Of a stretch of 64,000 nt of DNA, positions 26,022 to 35,831 are shown one piece after another. Each line of letters begins with the position of its first letter. Positions within the stretch are counted from its first letter, which is position 1. The position numbers and the translations under genes were made by a program. Origin of the DNA: Ignavibacteria bacterium (GTDB lineage Bacteria > Bacteroidota > Ignavibacteria > Ignavibacteriales > Ignavibacteriaceae); NCBI GenBank assembly GCA_030693705.1, contig JAUYAB010000047.1:100228-164227 (forward strand), written 5' to 3'. The notes beneath the pieces are model-generated. The model ran no database searches, was not told the origin of the DNA, and was given only the letters and a program-made list of their open reading frames with translations.

Positions 26022-27413
26022 CTACGCTTTTGGTCCGATCATTTTTTCGGGACGAACAAATTCATCAAATTGTTCTGCGGTTAATAATCCAAGTTCAACG
26101 GCTGCTTCCTTTAAAGTTTTCTTTCCTTTAAGAGCTTTCTTCGCGACCTTTGCAGCGTTGTCATAACCGATATGCGGATTAAGGGCGGTCACCAACATCA
26201 ACGAATTAATTAAATGATTTTTTATGTTTTCTTTGTTTGCTTCAATACCGACTACACAATTATCTGTAAAGCTTGCACATGCGTCTCCGATTAATCTAAT
26301 TGATTGAAGCACATTAAAAATGATGACCGGCTTGAAAACATTGAGCTCAAAGTTTCCCATCGCTCCGCCGAAATTTACGGAAACATCGTTTCCGAATACT
26401 TGTGCACAAACCATCGTCATCGCTTCTGATTGTGTGGGATTTACTTTTCCCGGCATGATTGAACTTCCCGGTTCATTTTCAGGTAAATTTAATTCGCCCA
26501 ACCCGCAACGAGGACCGGAGCCAAGCCAGCGAATATCATTTGCAATTTTCATTAATGAAGAAGCAAGAGTTTTTAATACTCCGCTGAATTCAACAAGTGC
26601 GCAGTGAGTAGCTAATCCTTCAAATTTATTTCTTCCGGTGATAAAAGGTTTTCCGGTAAGTTCTGCAATTTTGGCGGCTGATCTTACTGCAAATTCCGGA
26701 TGTGTATTTAAGCCCGTGCCTACAGCCGTTCCGCCGAGAGCGAGTTCGTATAATCTTGGAAGTCCGCATTGAATTCTTTCCAAACCATTCGTTAGCATTT
26801 GAACATATCCGCTGAATTCTTGTCCAAGCGTTAGCGGAGTTGCATCCATTAAATGGGTTCTTCCTATTTTGATGATGTCTTTAAACTCATCCATTTTTAC
26901 TGCGAAGGCATCGCGGAGTTTTGTAATACCCGGAATAAGATGACGGTGAATTTCTTCTATGGTGGCAATGTTCATTGCCGTTGGGAAGGTGTCGTTTGAT
27001 GACTGCGCTTTGTTCACATCATCATTAGGATGGATCGGTTTTTTACTTCCCATCACTCCGCCGGCAAGTTCGATGGCGCGGTTGGAAATAACTTCGTTCA
27101 CATTCATATTGGTTTGCGTGCCGCTTCCGGTCTGCCAAACAACAAGCGGAAAATGATCATGCAGTTTTCCGTCAATAATTTCATCCGCAGCTTTAACGAT
27201 GAGGTCGGCTTTTTCTGCGGGAAGAATTCCTAAATCTTTATTAACAAGAGCGGCGGCTTTTTTCAAGATGCCGAACGCTCGGATAAGTTCATCCGGCATC
27301 CGTTCTCCGCCGATTTTGAAATTCATTAATGAGCGTGCAGTTTGAGCTCCATAATATTTGTCTGTTGGAACTTTGATTTCGCCCATGCTGTCGGTTTCAA
27401 TTCTATAATCCAT
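26022..27413 (-). CDS. fumC: Class II fumarate hydratase
   Basis: 463 aa with CAGAGGAA before the start. Catalyses reversible hydration of fumarate to malate in the TCA cycle without an iron-sulfur cluster. Visible: [21 protein letters not shown] at the start, the substrate-binding [39 protein letters not shown], the [17 protein letters not shown] stretch with the catalytic-region His, and the superfamily signature [11 protein letters not shown]. The C-terminal domain ([20 protein letters not shown]) is present. Length fits. It stands as a single gene between a promoter region and a hairpin repeat. Confidence 0.97.
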   Translation of the reverse strand: MDYRIETDSMGEIKVPTDKYYGAQTARSLMNFKIGGERMPDELIRAFGILKKAAALVNKDLGILPAEKADLIVKAADEIIDGKLHDHFPLVVWQTGSGTQTNMNVNEVISNRAIELAGGVMGSKKPIHPNDDVNKAQSSNDTFPTAMNIATIEEIHRHLIPGITKLRDAFAVKMDEFKDIIKIGRTHLMDATPLTLGQEFSGYVQMLTNGLERIQCGLPRLYELALGGTAVGTGLNTHPEFAVRSAAKIAELTGKPFITGRNKFEGLATHCALVEFSGVLKTLASSLMKIANDIRWLGSGPRCGLGELNLPENEPGSSIMPGKVNPTQSEAMTMVCAQVFGNDVSVNFGGAMGNFELNVFKPVIIFNVLQSIRLIGDACASFTDNCVVGIEANKENIKNHLINSLMLVTALNPHIGYDNAAKVAKKALKGKKTLKEAAVELGLLTAEQFDEFVRPEKMIGPKA

Positions 27414-27590
27414 TTTTTCCTCTGAGTTGTTATTCTTTACTGCAAAATTAGTAATTATTGCAATATGTTGTTCAAAGAGAGAAAAAAAAACTATTTTAAG
27501 GCGGAAGCCAACAATTGGAAATTACAGTATAGCTGAAATTATGTTAAAGTTGAGTGTGGAATAAAAGCAGAGTAATGAAGGGATGATTTC

Positions 27591-27701
27591 ATGATAAAAG
27601 CGATATGGAATAAGTATTTATTGGCCGATTACTCCTTTTCGCCGGAAATATCTATACCCATAATGCCCGGGATAGTCGGAGAATATATGTTAAAATTCTA
27701 A
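27591..27701 (+). CDS. Possible 36-aa small protein
   Basis: In the 355-base gap between divergent fumC and the metallophosphoesterase gene, a frame with GAAGGG upstream reads MIKAIWNKYLLADYSFSPEI followed by SIPIMPGIVGEYMLKF. It is hydrophobic and aromatic but has no clear membrane helix. I recognise no family, and such a short frame can arise by chance. The remainder of the gap holds no other structure and should contain promoters for both flanking genes. Confidence 0.25.
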   Translation: MIKAIWNKYLLADYSFSPEISIPIMPGIVGEYMLKF

Positions 27702-27768
27702 AAATTATTGAGTATTTTTCGTCTGTTATTTAAAACTGTAAATAAATTATCATTTATTATTGCCGCCA

Positions 27769-28524
27769 ATGATATTAGGATTTCTAAGCGATATTCATGA
27801 AGATGTGAACAGCCTTCAAAAAGCATTTAATCTTTTTGAGCAAGAGAAGGTTGATTCAATCATTTGCTTAGGCGATATAGTTGGATTTGCACTTCCTTTC
27901 TATAAAAATATCAGTGATAGAGATGCCAATAAATGCGTTGAACTAATTAAAGCTAATTGTAGTCACGTTGTTGCCGGAAACCATGATTTATATGCGCTAA
28001 GAAAAATCCCAAGTTTTACAGCTGGGTTTAACTACGGCGAGAATTGGTATTCATTAAATTATGAAAAAAGAGCAAAACTTGCACGAAATAAAATCTGGCT
28101 ATATGAAGACACAGAAATTCCCTCTGTTTTAAATGATGAAGCAAAAGATTTTCTAGATGGTTTGGGTGAATTCGCTGTTGTTCAATTAAATAAAATGAAT
28201 CTTTTTATTTCTCACTTCTGCTATCCAGATTTATCCGGTTCCGCTATTTTTTTCCCTGAGCAATCCTTTCACTTAAAAATGCATTTTACGTTCATTGAGA
28301 ATTTAGATTGCAAAATAAGCGTTTCCGGGCACGGTCATCCGGAAGGCTGTGTGTTTAGTAATGAAGACAAATTATCGTTCTTGGAGTTTGGTGAGCATGA
28401 AATAAGAAATGATCAGTGCTGGATGGCTACTCCATGCGTTGCAAAGACTTCCAGAAAAAATGGGGTACTTGTTTTCAATACCGATAGTTTTACGATGAAA
28501 ATATTGGAATTAACTAGTTTTTAG
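27769..28524 (+). CDS. Calcineurin-like metallophosphoesterase
   Basis: 251 aa from ATG 27769; a TTG three codons upstream is the alternative start. Two-metal phosphoesterase fold: motif I SDIHED (D8, H10), motif II GDIVGF, motif III GNHDLY, then ISHFCYP and SGHGHPEG, which supply the remaining His ligands. The family includes phosphodiesterases acting on cyclic nucleotides or phosphoproteins. It is 19 bases upstream of a sensor protein with a nucleotidyltransferase domain and probably cotranscribed with it. A role in turning over the same nucleotide signal is attractive but is inference. Substrate unknown. Confidence 0.88.
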   Translation: MILGFLSDIHEDVNSLQKAFNLFEQEKVDSIICLGDIVGFALPFYKNISDRDANKCVELIKANCSHVVAGNHDLYALRKIPSFTAGFNYGENWYSLNYEKRAKLARNKIWLYEDTEIPSVLNDEAKDFLDGLGEFAVVQLNKMNLFISHFCYPDLSGSAIFFPEQSFHLKMHFTFIENLDCKISVSGHGHPEGCVFSNEDKLSFLEFGEHEIRNDQCWMATPCVAKTSRKNGVLVFNTDSFTMKILELTSF

Positions 28525-28543
28525 AAATCTATAAGGACGCATA

Positions 28544-31447
28544 ATGGAAAGGATATCAAATCAAAAAAAGCATAGTTTTTTTATTAGAATTCTTTTGCCA
28601 ACAATTTTGACTATTGGTCTTTTCATAACATCACTCTTCCTGGTTTTTATTCCACAATTTGAAAATGCGGTGATGGATCGAAAGCGCGAGATGATCAGGG
28701 AGCTTACAAACTCTGCTTGGAGCATTCTTGAGAAAGGGTACAAAACAGAATTACACGGACAAGTGACAAGGGCGGAGGCTCAAGAAATTGCTAAAACTCA
28801 AATCGAAAGTCTTCGTTATGGTGAAGAACTAAAAGACTATTTCTGGATAACAGACTTTTATCCCAACATGATCATGCATCCCTACAGGATTGATCTGAAT
28901 AATAAAGATCTAACCAATGTTAAAGACTCACACGGGAAAACCCTTTTTATTGAAATGGTTAAAACAGCAAAGGCAAACGGGGGGGGATTTGTTAATTATA
29001 TGTGGCAGTGGAAAGATGATTCAACCAGGATTGTTCCTAAACTCTCTTATGTAAAAATGTTTGAACCATGGCAATGGGTCATCGGTACAGGTATATATAT
29101 AGAAGATGTAAGGAAGGAAATCGCAGCACTCGAAAAACAAATATTAAATATCTCAATAGGAATTACGGCGCTAATCTCATTGCTGTTATCTTTTATTACC
29201 TACCAAAATTTCAAAACTGAGAAGCATCGATTGCGGGCTGAAGCCGATTTACATGAGTCGCGTGAAAAATTCAGATCGATTGTAGAAGCTTCTACCGAAG
29301 GTTTGATAATGATTTTAGAAGACAAACAAATTTATTTCAACAAGACTATCTGTGAAATGCTTGGTTATTCTGAAGAGGAAGTAAACTTTGTAAATCTTGA
29401 AAAAATTTTCGTAAATCCACCAAAGCTTTCTATTTTTAATTTTCGTTCGGTTCAGTTGCAAACAGATTTTAGCCCTCAAAGTGAGCAGGTGGAGACTGTT
29501 TTAAAGAAAAAGGATGATTCTATTATTAGCGTTTTACTAATTGCTTCTCCCATTTCTTTTCTGAAAAACAAAGGAGTTGTGTTCAGCTTAAAAGATATCT
29601 CGACGACAAAAAAAATAACTGACGAACTTCATAAACATGAAGAAAAATATCAAGCACTAGCTAATAAACTTTCTATTGGTATGTTTAGAGCAGTTGCAGA
29701 TAAAAAAGGACGACTCGTTGAACTTAATAATGCCATGATGAGTTTGCTTGGCATAAACCAGGGAACTAATGTGAGTGAGCTGCTTTTAATTGATTTTTTT
29801 GAAAACTTATCGGATGGCGAAAAAGTTTTCAACGATATTCACCAGTTCGGACTTGTTGAAAACAGAATAGTGAGTTTTAACAAGCTCAATGGACAAAGGA
29901 TTATGGTGTCCATTTCTGCAATTATTTCAGAAGATGAGGAGAATAAAATACTCTTCTTTGATGGCATTCTGGAAGATTTTTCAGTGCAGACAAGAACAGA
30001 AGAAGAAAAAAATGACCTAATTAATGAACTTCAGCATTCTGTTTCAATGCTAAATAGACCCATTGACAAATTCATTAAAACTGTTCCGGTATGTAATCTT
30101 AATTGTCCTATTAGTGAAGTGATAGAAATGATGGCAAGAGAAAACTCCGAAAGTATTTTACTCACCATCGATTCAGTCCAAGAAGTTGGGATTGTAACTC
30201 TTACTGATTTAAAAAATAGAATACTTACAAAAGAAACAAATCTAAAACTACCGGCATACAATTTTATGTCTTCCCCACTAATATCAGTGCCTCATTCTTC
30301 CTCACTTTATGATGCTTTAAGCAAATTAGAAGAGAGAAATGTGCGTCATCTTTTAGTCAGAAATGATGAATCATCCATCGTTGGTATTATAAACTCTGGC
30401 GATCTTCAGAAGGCTTTTCATATTACTTATTTATTCTTTCTTCGAAATATTCAAAACGCTGAAAGCGTCAACAAAATAAAGTCTGCTCATATTCAAGCAA
30501 TGCATATGATAAAGGGATTAATTAAAGAGAACAGAAGTGCCGCAGAGATTACTCGAATGACAACCATCATTGCCGATACGGTAATGAGGAGATTAATCGA
30601 ACTTGCAATTCTGGAATTTGGAGAGCCGCCGGTTTCTTTTGCCTTCATTGCGCTGGGAAGCGAAGGACGCGAAGAACAAACTCTATCAACCGATCAGGAT
30701 AATGCTTTGCTGTTTGAGGATACTGAAACACAAAAAGTTGAATCATTGCAACCCTATTTCCAAAAGCTTGCAGAAAAAGTATCCGGTGATTTGAATGACA
30801 TTGGTTATGAATTCTGTAAGGGAAATGTTATGGCAAAAAATCCATGTTGGTGTCAACCTTTATCTGTCTGGAAGAATTACTTTACGGAGTGGATAACCAA
30901 GTCAGAGCCACAGGATCTGTTAGAGCTAAAAATCTTTTTTGATTTTAGACACATTTATGGAAATGAAGATTTAGTTAATCAGCTTCAGAAACATGTTAGC
31001 TATGTAACATCTTGCAGCAGTTTGTTCTTTGTTTATATGGCGGAAAGCACTCTACAAATGCATATTCCTGAAGGAGCACAAAAACTTAAAACAGTTTTTG
31101 ATATTAAGCTACTTATGCTTCCTATTGTTGACCTGGCGCGCTTGTATTCTCTGAAAAATCAAATCAAAACTACAAACACAATAAAAAGGATGGAGCTTCT
31201 TTATCAAAATAGCATTATCTCAAAAACCAGATATATTAATCTTTTACAGATTTATAACTTTTTAATGCGGATTCGGTTCACACATCAAGCATGTCAATTA
31301 TCAGAACATGTTACCCCTGATAATTTTATTGATCCTCATACGCTTTCGGATATTGATTCAGCAATAATTAAAAGAGCTACTGCCTTGATTGAGGAGTGGC
31401 AGAATAAAGCTATGATGGATTTCAAAGGAACATCAGTGCGGTTATGA
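28544..31447 (+). CDS. Cache-PAS-PAS-CBS-nucleotidyltransferase (DUF294) sensor
   Basis: 967-aa membrane signalling protein. Order: TM ~14-36; a periplasmic single Cache (sCache_2) domain ~45-190 (DYFWITDFYPNMIMHPYR, WQWVIGTGIYIEDV); TM ~200-222; two PAS domains (~240-355, ~365-485); a CBS pair (~505-630, with VGIVTLTDLKNRI and VGIINSGDLQKAF); a GlnD-like nucleotidyltransferase core with FIALGSEGREEQTLSTDQDN, where GS and the D-x-D pair needed for catalysis are intact; and a helical DUF294-type C-terminus. There is no kinase domain, so output is probably nucleotidyl transfer. DUF294/CBS proteins often lie near acetate/solute symporters, as here (DUF485-actP downstream), which supports control of carboxylate uptake. 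Confidence 0.85.
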   Translation: MERISNQKKHSFFIRILLPTILTIGLFITSLFLVFIPQFENAVMDRKREMIRELTNSAWSILEKGYKTELHGQVTRAEAQEIAKTQIESLRYGEELKDYFWITDFYPNMIMHPYRIDLNNKDLTNVKDSHGKTLFIEMVKTAKANGGGFVNYMWQWKDDSTRIVPKLSYVKMFEPWQWVIGTGIYIEDVRKEIAALEKQILNISIGITALISLLLSFITYQNFKTEKHRLRAEADLHESREKFRSIVEASTEGLIMILEDKQIYFNKTICEMLGYSEEEVNFVNLEKIFVNPPKLSIFNFRSVQLQTDFSPQSEQVETVLKKKDDSIISVLLIASPISFLKNKGVVFSLKDISTTKKITDELHKHEEKYQALANKLSIGMFRAVADKKGRLVELNNAMMSLLGINQGTNVSELLLIDFFENLSDGEKVFNDIHQFGLVENRIVSFNKLNGQRIMVSISAIISEDEENKILFFDGILEDFSVQTRTEEEKNDLINELQHSVSMLNRPIDKFIKTVPVCNLNCPISEVIEMMARENSESILLTIDSVQEVGIVTLTDLKNRILTKETNLKLPAYNFMSSPLISVPHSSSLYDALSKLEERNVRHLLVRNDESSIVGIINSGDLQKAFHITYLFFLRNIQNAESVNKIKSAHIQAMHMIKGLIKENRSAAEITRMTTIIADTVMRRLIELAILEFGEPPVSFAFIALGSEGREEQTLSTDQDNALLFEDTETQKVESLQPYFQKLAEKVSGDLNDIGYEFCKGNVMAKNPCWCQPLSVWKNYFTEWITKSEPQDLLELKIFFDFRHIYGNEDLVNQLQKHVSYVTSCSSLFFVYMAESTLQMHIPEGAQKLKTVFDIKLLMLPIVDLARLYSLKNQIKTTNTIKRMELLYQNSIISKTRYINLLQIYNFLMRIRFTHQACQLSEHVTPDNFIDPHTLSDIDSAIIKRATALIEEWQNKAMMDFKGTSVRL

Positions 31448-31599
31448 TCAAGTAAAAATATTCCAGTTCCTTTGATAAAAACCCTTTGAAATTCTTAATA
31501 ATTGCAATAATTTAACTTATCAAGTAATAATATTATTATACATGCTAATACCGGAAATTTATTCACTTCATTCAAAAATCCATCAAAAGGAGAAACTAA

Positions 31600-31914
31600 A
31601 TGAGTACCAAATCGGATAAAGCTCAGGAGATTGTCAACTCTGAAAAGTTTAAAAAACTGGTAAAGAAAAGACTTAGCGTTTCTTTAACGCTTACTGCTGT
31701 TGTGTTGTTCGTATATTTCGGATTTATTCTTACGGTGGCTTTTTATAAAGACTTATTAGCCTATAAAATTGGAGAACATCTTACTATCGGATTACCTATC
31801 GGGATAGGCATTATCCTTTTTGCATGGCTCTTAACAGGCTTATACACGTATTGGGCTAATCATTCTTATGATAAAAGCGTTAGGGAGTTTCGTGACCAGA
31901 TCTTAAAAAAATAA
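31600..31914 (+). CDS. DUF485 membrane protein (YjcH-like)
   Basis: 104 aa with two transmembrane helices and a conserved N-terminal amphipathic part (SEKFKKLVKKRLSVSLTLTA). The pattern VYFGFILTVAFYKDLLA plus GLPIGIGIILFAWLLTGLYT YWAN is that of DUF485, the small partner encoded next to actP in many bacteria (yjcH in E. coli). It lies 47 bases upstream of the symporter gene. It probably assists or modulates the transporter; the mechanism is not established in the family. Confidence 0.95.
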   Translation: MSTKSDKAQEIVNSEKFKKLVKKRLSVSLTLTAVVLFVYFGFILTVAFYKDLLAYKIGEHLTIGLPIGIGIILFAWLLTGLYTYWANHSYDKSVREFRDQILKK

Positions 31915-31961
31915 CAATCTAAATTTTTTCACTAGAATAAAAATTTAAGGAGAAATTAATT

Positions 31962-33509
31962 TTGGAAAATTTTCAGACAACTCTTGGACAGGTTAATATA
32001 GCATCGATAGTAATCTTTTTTATGTTTGTAGCAATATCCTTATTCATTACTTATTGGGCAGCAAAAAAAACAAAAACCACATCCGAATTTTATGCGGCAG
32101 ACAGAAGTATATCCGGATTTCAAAATGGATTGGCGCTTGCAGGCGATTATATGAGTGCTGCTTCTTTTTTGGGTATTGCCGGCATGGTTGCGTTAAAAGG
32201 ATATGACGGTTTGATCTATTCAATCGGTTTTTTAGTCGGATGGCCACTCGTAATGTTTTTGATTGCCGAGCCGCTTAGAAATTTGGGAAAATTTACTTTT
32301 GCCGATGTAGTTGCTTTTCGTTTAAAGCAGAGACCTGTAAGAATAGCCTCATCATTTGGCTCATTGAGTACAATAATATTTTACCTTATTGCCCAGATGG
32401 TAGGTGCTGGTTCTCTTATTACTATTTTATTCGGTCTACCGTATGAAGTCGCAGTTATTGTTGTTGGCCTAGTAATGATTTCCTATGTTCTCTTTGGTGG
32501 AATGCTCGCAACTACCTGGGTTCAAATAATTAAGGCAGTGTTACTTTTAGGTGGTGCAACTTTTCTAGTTATAATGACTCTTTCTCGATTTGGTATGAAC
32601 CCGCTCAATTTGATTGAAAAAGCCGCAGCAATGTATGGTGATAAGGTTCTTGCACCGGGCGGTTTCGTTACAAATCCTTGGGATGCAATTTCTCTTGGTA
32701 TTGCTCTTATTCTTGGTACTGCAGGCTTGCCACATATATTAATGCGTTTCTTCACTGTTCCTAATGCAAAACAAGCAAGAAAATCTGTTTTTATTGCCAC
32801 AGGGTTTATCGGGTATTTTTATATTTTAACTTTTGTAATAGGATTTGGAGCTATGGTGCTGGTGGGGCATGAGGCCATTGCCGGTATTGACAAAGGTGGA
32901 AATATGGCAGCACTTCTTCTTGCTGAATCGGTTGGCGGACAATTCTTTCTGGGATTTATTGCTGCGGTCGCTTTTGCTACCATACTAGCTGTAGTTGCAG
33001 GATTAACTCTTTCAGGGGCTTCAACTCTTTCTCATGATCTTTATGTTAGCGTATTCAAGAAAGGTAAATCAGATGAGGCTGGAGAAGTTAAAGTTGCTCG
33101 AATGGCGACACTGCTAATCGGGGCTTTAGCAATAACACTTGGATTGATTTTTAAAGGACAGAACGTTGCCTTTATGGTCGGATTAGCTTTCTCAATTGCA
33201 GCAAGTGCAAACTTTCCTTCTTTGCTCTTATCCATTCTTTGGAAAAGGTTTACAACAAGGGGTGCTGTAGCTAGTATTGTCACAGGCGCAGGATTAGCAA
33301 TAACCCTAATTATCCTTAGCCCAACGGTTTGGGTTGATATTTTTAAGAATGAAAGCGCAATTTTTCCTCTAAAAAATCCAGCTCTCTTCTCAATGTCTGC
33401 CGCTTTTTTAGTTGGGATAATAGTTTCCTTGTTTACGAAAGAAGAAGAAGCTATGATTAAATTCGAGGACGAAAAATTACGAACCTATTTAGGTATTGGG
33501 GCTGAATAA
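31962..33509 (+). CDS. actP: Cation/acetate symporter
   Basis: 515 aa, solute:sodium symporter (SSS) family with about 13 transmembrane helices. The start is TTG at 31962, set by AAGGAG nine bases upstream. Very close in pattern to E. coli Act[61 protein letters not shown] and [20 protein letters not shown]. Downstream, [20 protein letters not shown] is also family-typical. It takes up acetate and perhaps other short monocarboxylates. Together with DUF485, the upstream sensor and the downstream barrel protein it forms an uptake module. Substrate by homology; not proven here. Confidence 0.93.
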   Translation: MENFQTTLGQVNIASIVIFFMFVAISLFITYWAAKKTKTTSEFYAADRSISGFQNGLALAGDYMSAASFLGIAGMVALKGYDGLIYSIGFLVGWPLVMFLIAEPLRNLGKFTFADVVAFRLKQRPVRIASSFGSLSTIIFYLIAQMVGAGSLITILFGLPYEVAVIVVGLVMISYVLFGGMLATTWVQIIKAVLLLGGATFLVIMTLSRFGMNPLNLIEKAAAMYGDKVLAPGGFVTNPWDAISLGIALILGTAGLPHILMRFFTVPNAKQARKSVFIATGFIGYFYILTFVIGFGAMVLVGHEAIAGIDKGGNMAALLLAESVGGQFFLGFIAAVAFATILAVVAGLTLSGASTLSHDLYVSVFKKGKSDEAGEVKVARMATLLIGALAITLGLIFKGQNVAFMVGLAFSIAASANFPSLLLSILWKRFTTRGAVASIVTGAGLAITLIILSPTVWVDIFKNESAIFPLKNPALFSMSAAFLVGIIVSLFTKEEEAMIKFEDEKLRTYLGIGAE

Positions 33510-33540
33510 ATAATTTATTACAAAAAAATAAGGAACATAA

Positions 33541-34767
33541 GTGAAGAAGTATTTTATAGCAAGTATAATTCTGTTTTTTACATCAATATGTATTCATGCT
33601 CAAAGTGAAAAATCCGATTTTGGAATAACAGTTTCTGGCTTTTTGAAAACGGATATTATGTATGATTCACGTCAGACAATTTCATTACGCGAAGGTCATT
33701 TTTTACTATATCCTTCCCCCGAACTGTTTGATATAAATAAAAGTGATATAAATGCCAAACCAAACTTGAATACTTTATCAATTCAATCGCGCCTCACGGG
33801 AAAGATTACTGGACCGGACGCTTTTGGTGCGAAAACTTCCGGCCAATTAGAGGGAGAATTTTTCGGAACCGCTGATGGTGATATAAATGGATTTAGATTA
33901 AGACATGCTTTTCTTAAAATGGATTGGGATAATGCCTCCCTGTTAGTCGGCCAAACATGGCATCCGTTATTTATTACAGAACTTGTTCCTGGAACTGTCT
34001 CATTTAATACGGGCGCACCTTTTAATCCGTTTTCACGCAATCCACAAGTTAGATTCTCTGTTTTATATGACAATTTTAAATTTATGGCTGCAGCGGTTTC
34101 TCAACGTGATTTTCAAAGTAATGGACCGGCTGGTTTAAGTTCTTCTTATTTAAGAAATTCTGTTTTGCCGAATCTGCATGCTCAGATCCAGTATGCCAGT
34201 GGTGGGAACATAGCCGGTTTTGCTTTTGATTATAAAAAAATCACACCGCGTTTGGTAACAGCAAAAAATGTATCTACCGATGCTGCTATCAGCAGTTTTG
34301 GCACATCGGTTTTTTTTAAATTAAATTTGGCTTCTGTTACATTTAAAACACAAGGGGTTTATGGAGGTAACTTGGCGGATTTAATGATGCTTGGCGGTTA
34401 TGCTATAAAATCTGTGGACACTGTCAGCGGTGTTGAAGACTACACCGAGTTAAAATCTTTTTCTGTTTGGTGCGATATCTCGACCGGAAAAGAAATTGAA
34501 TTAGGTTTATTTGGAGGTTACTCGAAGTCTCTGGGTGCTTCAGACAATATAGTCGGTTCATCTTATGGAAGAGGTACAAATATTGAAAATATATTCAGAG
34601 TTTCTCCTCGCATACAGTTTAATTCTGGAAAAACTAAAATATCTACAGAATTGGAATACACTTCTGCCGGTTACGGTACTGCCGATAACGCTGATAAAGC
34701 AAAAATCAAGAATATAACTACCGTTGTTAATATTCGTTTGCTTGTAGCTTGTTATTATTTCTTTTAA
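33541..34767 (+). CDS. Outer-membrane beta-barrel (porin-like) protein
   Basis: 408 aa with GTG start and a signal peptide (KYFIASIILFFTSICIHAQS). The mature part alternates polar and hydrophobic residues in the way of beta-barrel strands, for example FGITVSGFLKTDIMYDSRQT, FGAKTSGQLEGEFFGTADGD, LLVGQTWHPLFITEL and FKFMAAAVSQRDFQ, with short turns. It ends in aromatic residues (ACYYFF), as outer-membrane proteins do. Resembles DcaP-like/porin proteins of Bacteroidota. It follows actP by 31 bases and is followed by a terminator, so it is the last gene of the acetate-uptake operon and likely passes the substrate across the outer membrane. Confidence 0.8.
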   Translation: MKKYFIASIILFFTSICIHAQSEKSDFGITVSGFLKTDIMYDSRQTISLREGHFLLYPSPELFDINKSDINAKPNLNTLSIQSRLTGKITGPDAFGAKTSGQLEGEFFGTADGDINGFRLRHAFLKMDWDNASLLVGQTWHPLFITELVPGTVSFNTGAPFNPFSRNPQVRFSVLYDNFKFMAAAVSQRDFQSNGPAGLSSSYLRNSVLPNLHAQIQYASGGNIAGFAFDYKKITPRLVTAKNVSTDAAISSFGTSVFFKLNLASVTFKTQGVYGGNLADLMMLGGYAIKSVDTVSGVEDYTELKSFSVWCDISTGKEIELGLFGGYSKSLGASDNIVGSSYGRGTNIENIFRVSPRIQFNSGKTKISTELEYTSAGYGTADNADKAKIKNITTVVNIRLLVACYYFF

Positions 34768-34780
34768 TATGTGTTTTAGA

Positions 34781-34816
34781 AAGGACTAATTAGCTTTCTA
34801 ATTAGTCCTTTTACTT
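34781..34816 (+). terminator. Rho-independent terminator
   Basis: AAGGACTAATTAG (34781-34793) pairs perfectly with CTAATTAGTCCTT (34798-34810), then TTACTTTATT. It lies 14 bases after the barrel-protein gene and between convergent genes. Confidence 0.88.
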
Positions 34817-34841
34817 TATTAAAAAACTTTTCCCATTCTTC

Positions 34842-35822
34842 TTAAAACGTCTTATCCAGAAACTCTAACATGCACGTAATGGTCTCATCGAACCAGGGAT
34901 GGAACAACCAGAATGGGTGAGGAGTATTTTCAATTGTATGAACCTCGGAATAAATTTTCAGACGATTTAGTTTTTCTATCATCACATCGCGACCGGCGTG
35001 AAATCTGCTTAAAGAACTGTTGATAAAAAGAATTGGCGGACAGCGTTTATTAACATAATTGATTGGAGAAGCTTCAATCCACAATTCCGGTTTTTCTTTA
35101 AACGATGAACCGAACCACGCCTTCCCTGCAGATGGTTTTGAAGGAAGAGAATCTTTCCCACTCTCGGCGGGATCGGTAAAATCGAGGATACCATCAATAT
35201 TTATGACGGCTTGCACGCTGGTTGAATATTTTGAGTTACTTTTGTGCTCGTCAAATTTTAGAAGATCACCGGTTACCCCAAGAAACGATGCTAATTCTCC
35301 CCCGGATGAACAACCGGAAACCGCTATCTTGTTTTTGTCGATATTATATTGTGAAGCATTCGCGCGAAGCCACTTGATGGCGGCTTTCAAATCAAAAATT
35401 GCTGTTGGATATTTTGCTTCGGGAGATAACCGGTATTCAACTGTAGCGGCAACATATCCATGTTCGGCAAGTTTCACGGCTGTTGGCCACTCCATACTTC
35501 GTTCTCCGGATCTCCAACCCCCACCATGAATGATCAACACCGCTGCAGAAGATTTTTTTCTTTTTTCTGCCGGAGCAAATAGATCAAGATGAAGAGTTCT
35601 CCCTTTCTCTTTTTTGTAAACAACATCTTTGTGCAAAACGACGCGCGGATCTAATTCAAATTTTACTAAACTTGCAGCCGGGAACTGCTTTGTTACTTTT
35701 AAATTCGTTCCCCAAATGGTAAATGAAGTATCTCCCGGTATTTTGTTTGTCAATTCTTTGTTTTGAGCAAATAAAAAAGTCGAACAGATAATGAGCAAAC
35801 AAACTTGATAAATCTTCCTCAT
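34842..35822 (-). CDS. Secreted alpha/beta-hydrolase esterase
   Basis: 326 aa with a signal peptide (MRKIYQVCLLIICSTFLFAQ). Alpha/beta-hydrolase of the BD-FAE/acetyl esterase type: oxyanion-hole motif VLIIHGGGWRSGERS, then YVAATVEYRLSPEAKYPTAI, the nucleophile elbow GCSSGGE (Ser in the G-x-S-x-G pattern), and a C-terminal His in NTPHPFWLFHPWF. Probably removes acyl groups from carbohydrates or small esters outside the cytoplasm. It starts nine bases after a DUF3160 gene on the same strand, so it is the last gene of a four-gene operon of exported proteins. No sorting tail; likely periplasmic. Confidence 0.88.
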   Translation of the reverse strand: MRKIYQVCLLIICSTFLFAQNKELTNKIPGDTSFTIWGTNLKVTKQFPAASLVKFELDPRVVLHKDVVYKKEKGRTLHLDLFAPAEKRKKSSAAVLIIHGGGWRSGERSMEWPTAVKLAEHGYVAATVEYRLSPEAKYPTAIFDLKAAIKWLRANASQYNIDKNKIAVSGCSSGGELASFLGVTGDLLKFDEHKSNSKYSTSVQAVINIDGILDFTDPAESGKDSLPSKPSAGKAWFGSSFKEKPELWIEASPINYVNKRCPPILFINSSLSRFHAGRDVMIEKLNRLKIYSEVHTIENTPHPFWLFHPWFDETITCMLEFLDKTF

Positions 35823-35831
35823 AGATTGATC

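Noticed and set aside
35059..35529. 156-codon plus-strand frame opposite the esterase gene
   Set aside because: The minus strand encodes an alpha/beta hydrolase with intact HGGGW and GCSSGG motifs; the plus frame has no features of a protein.
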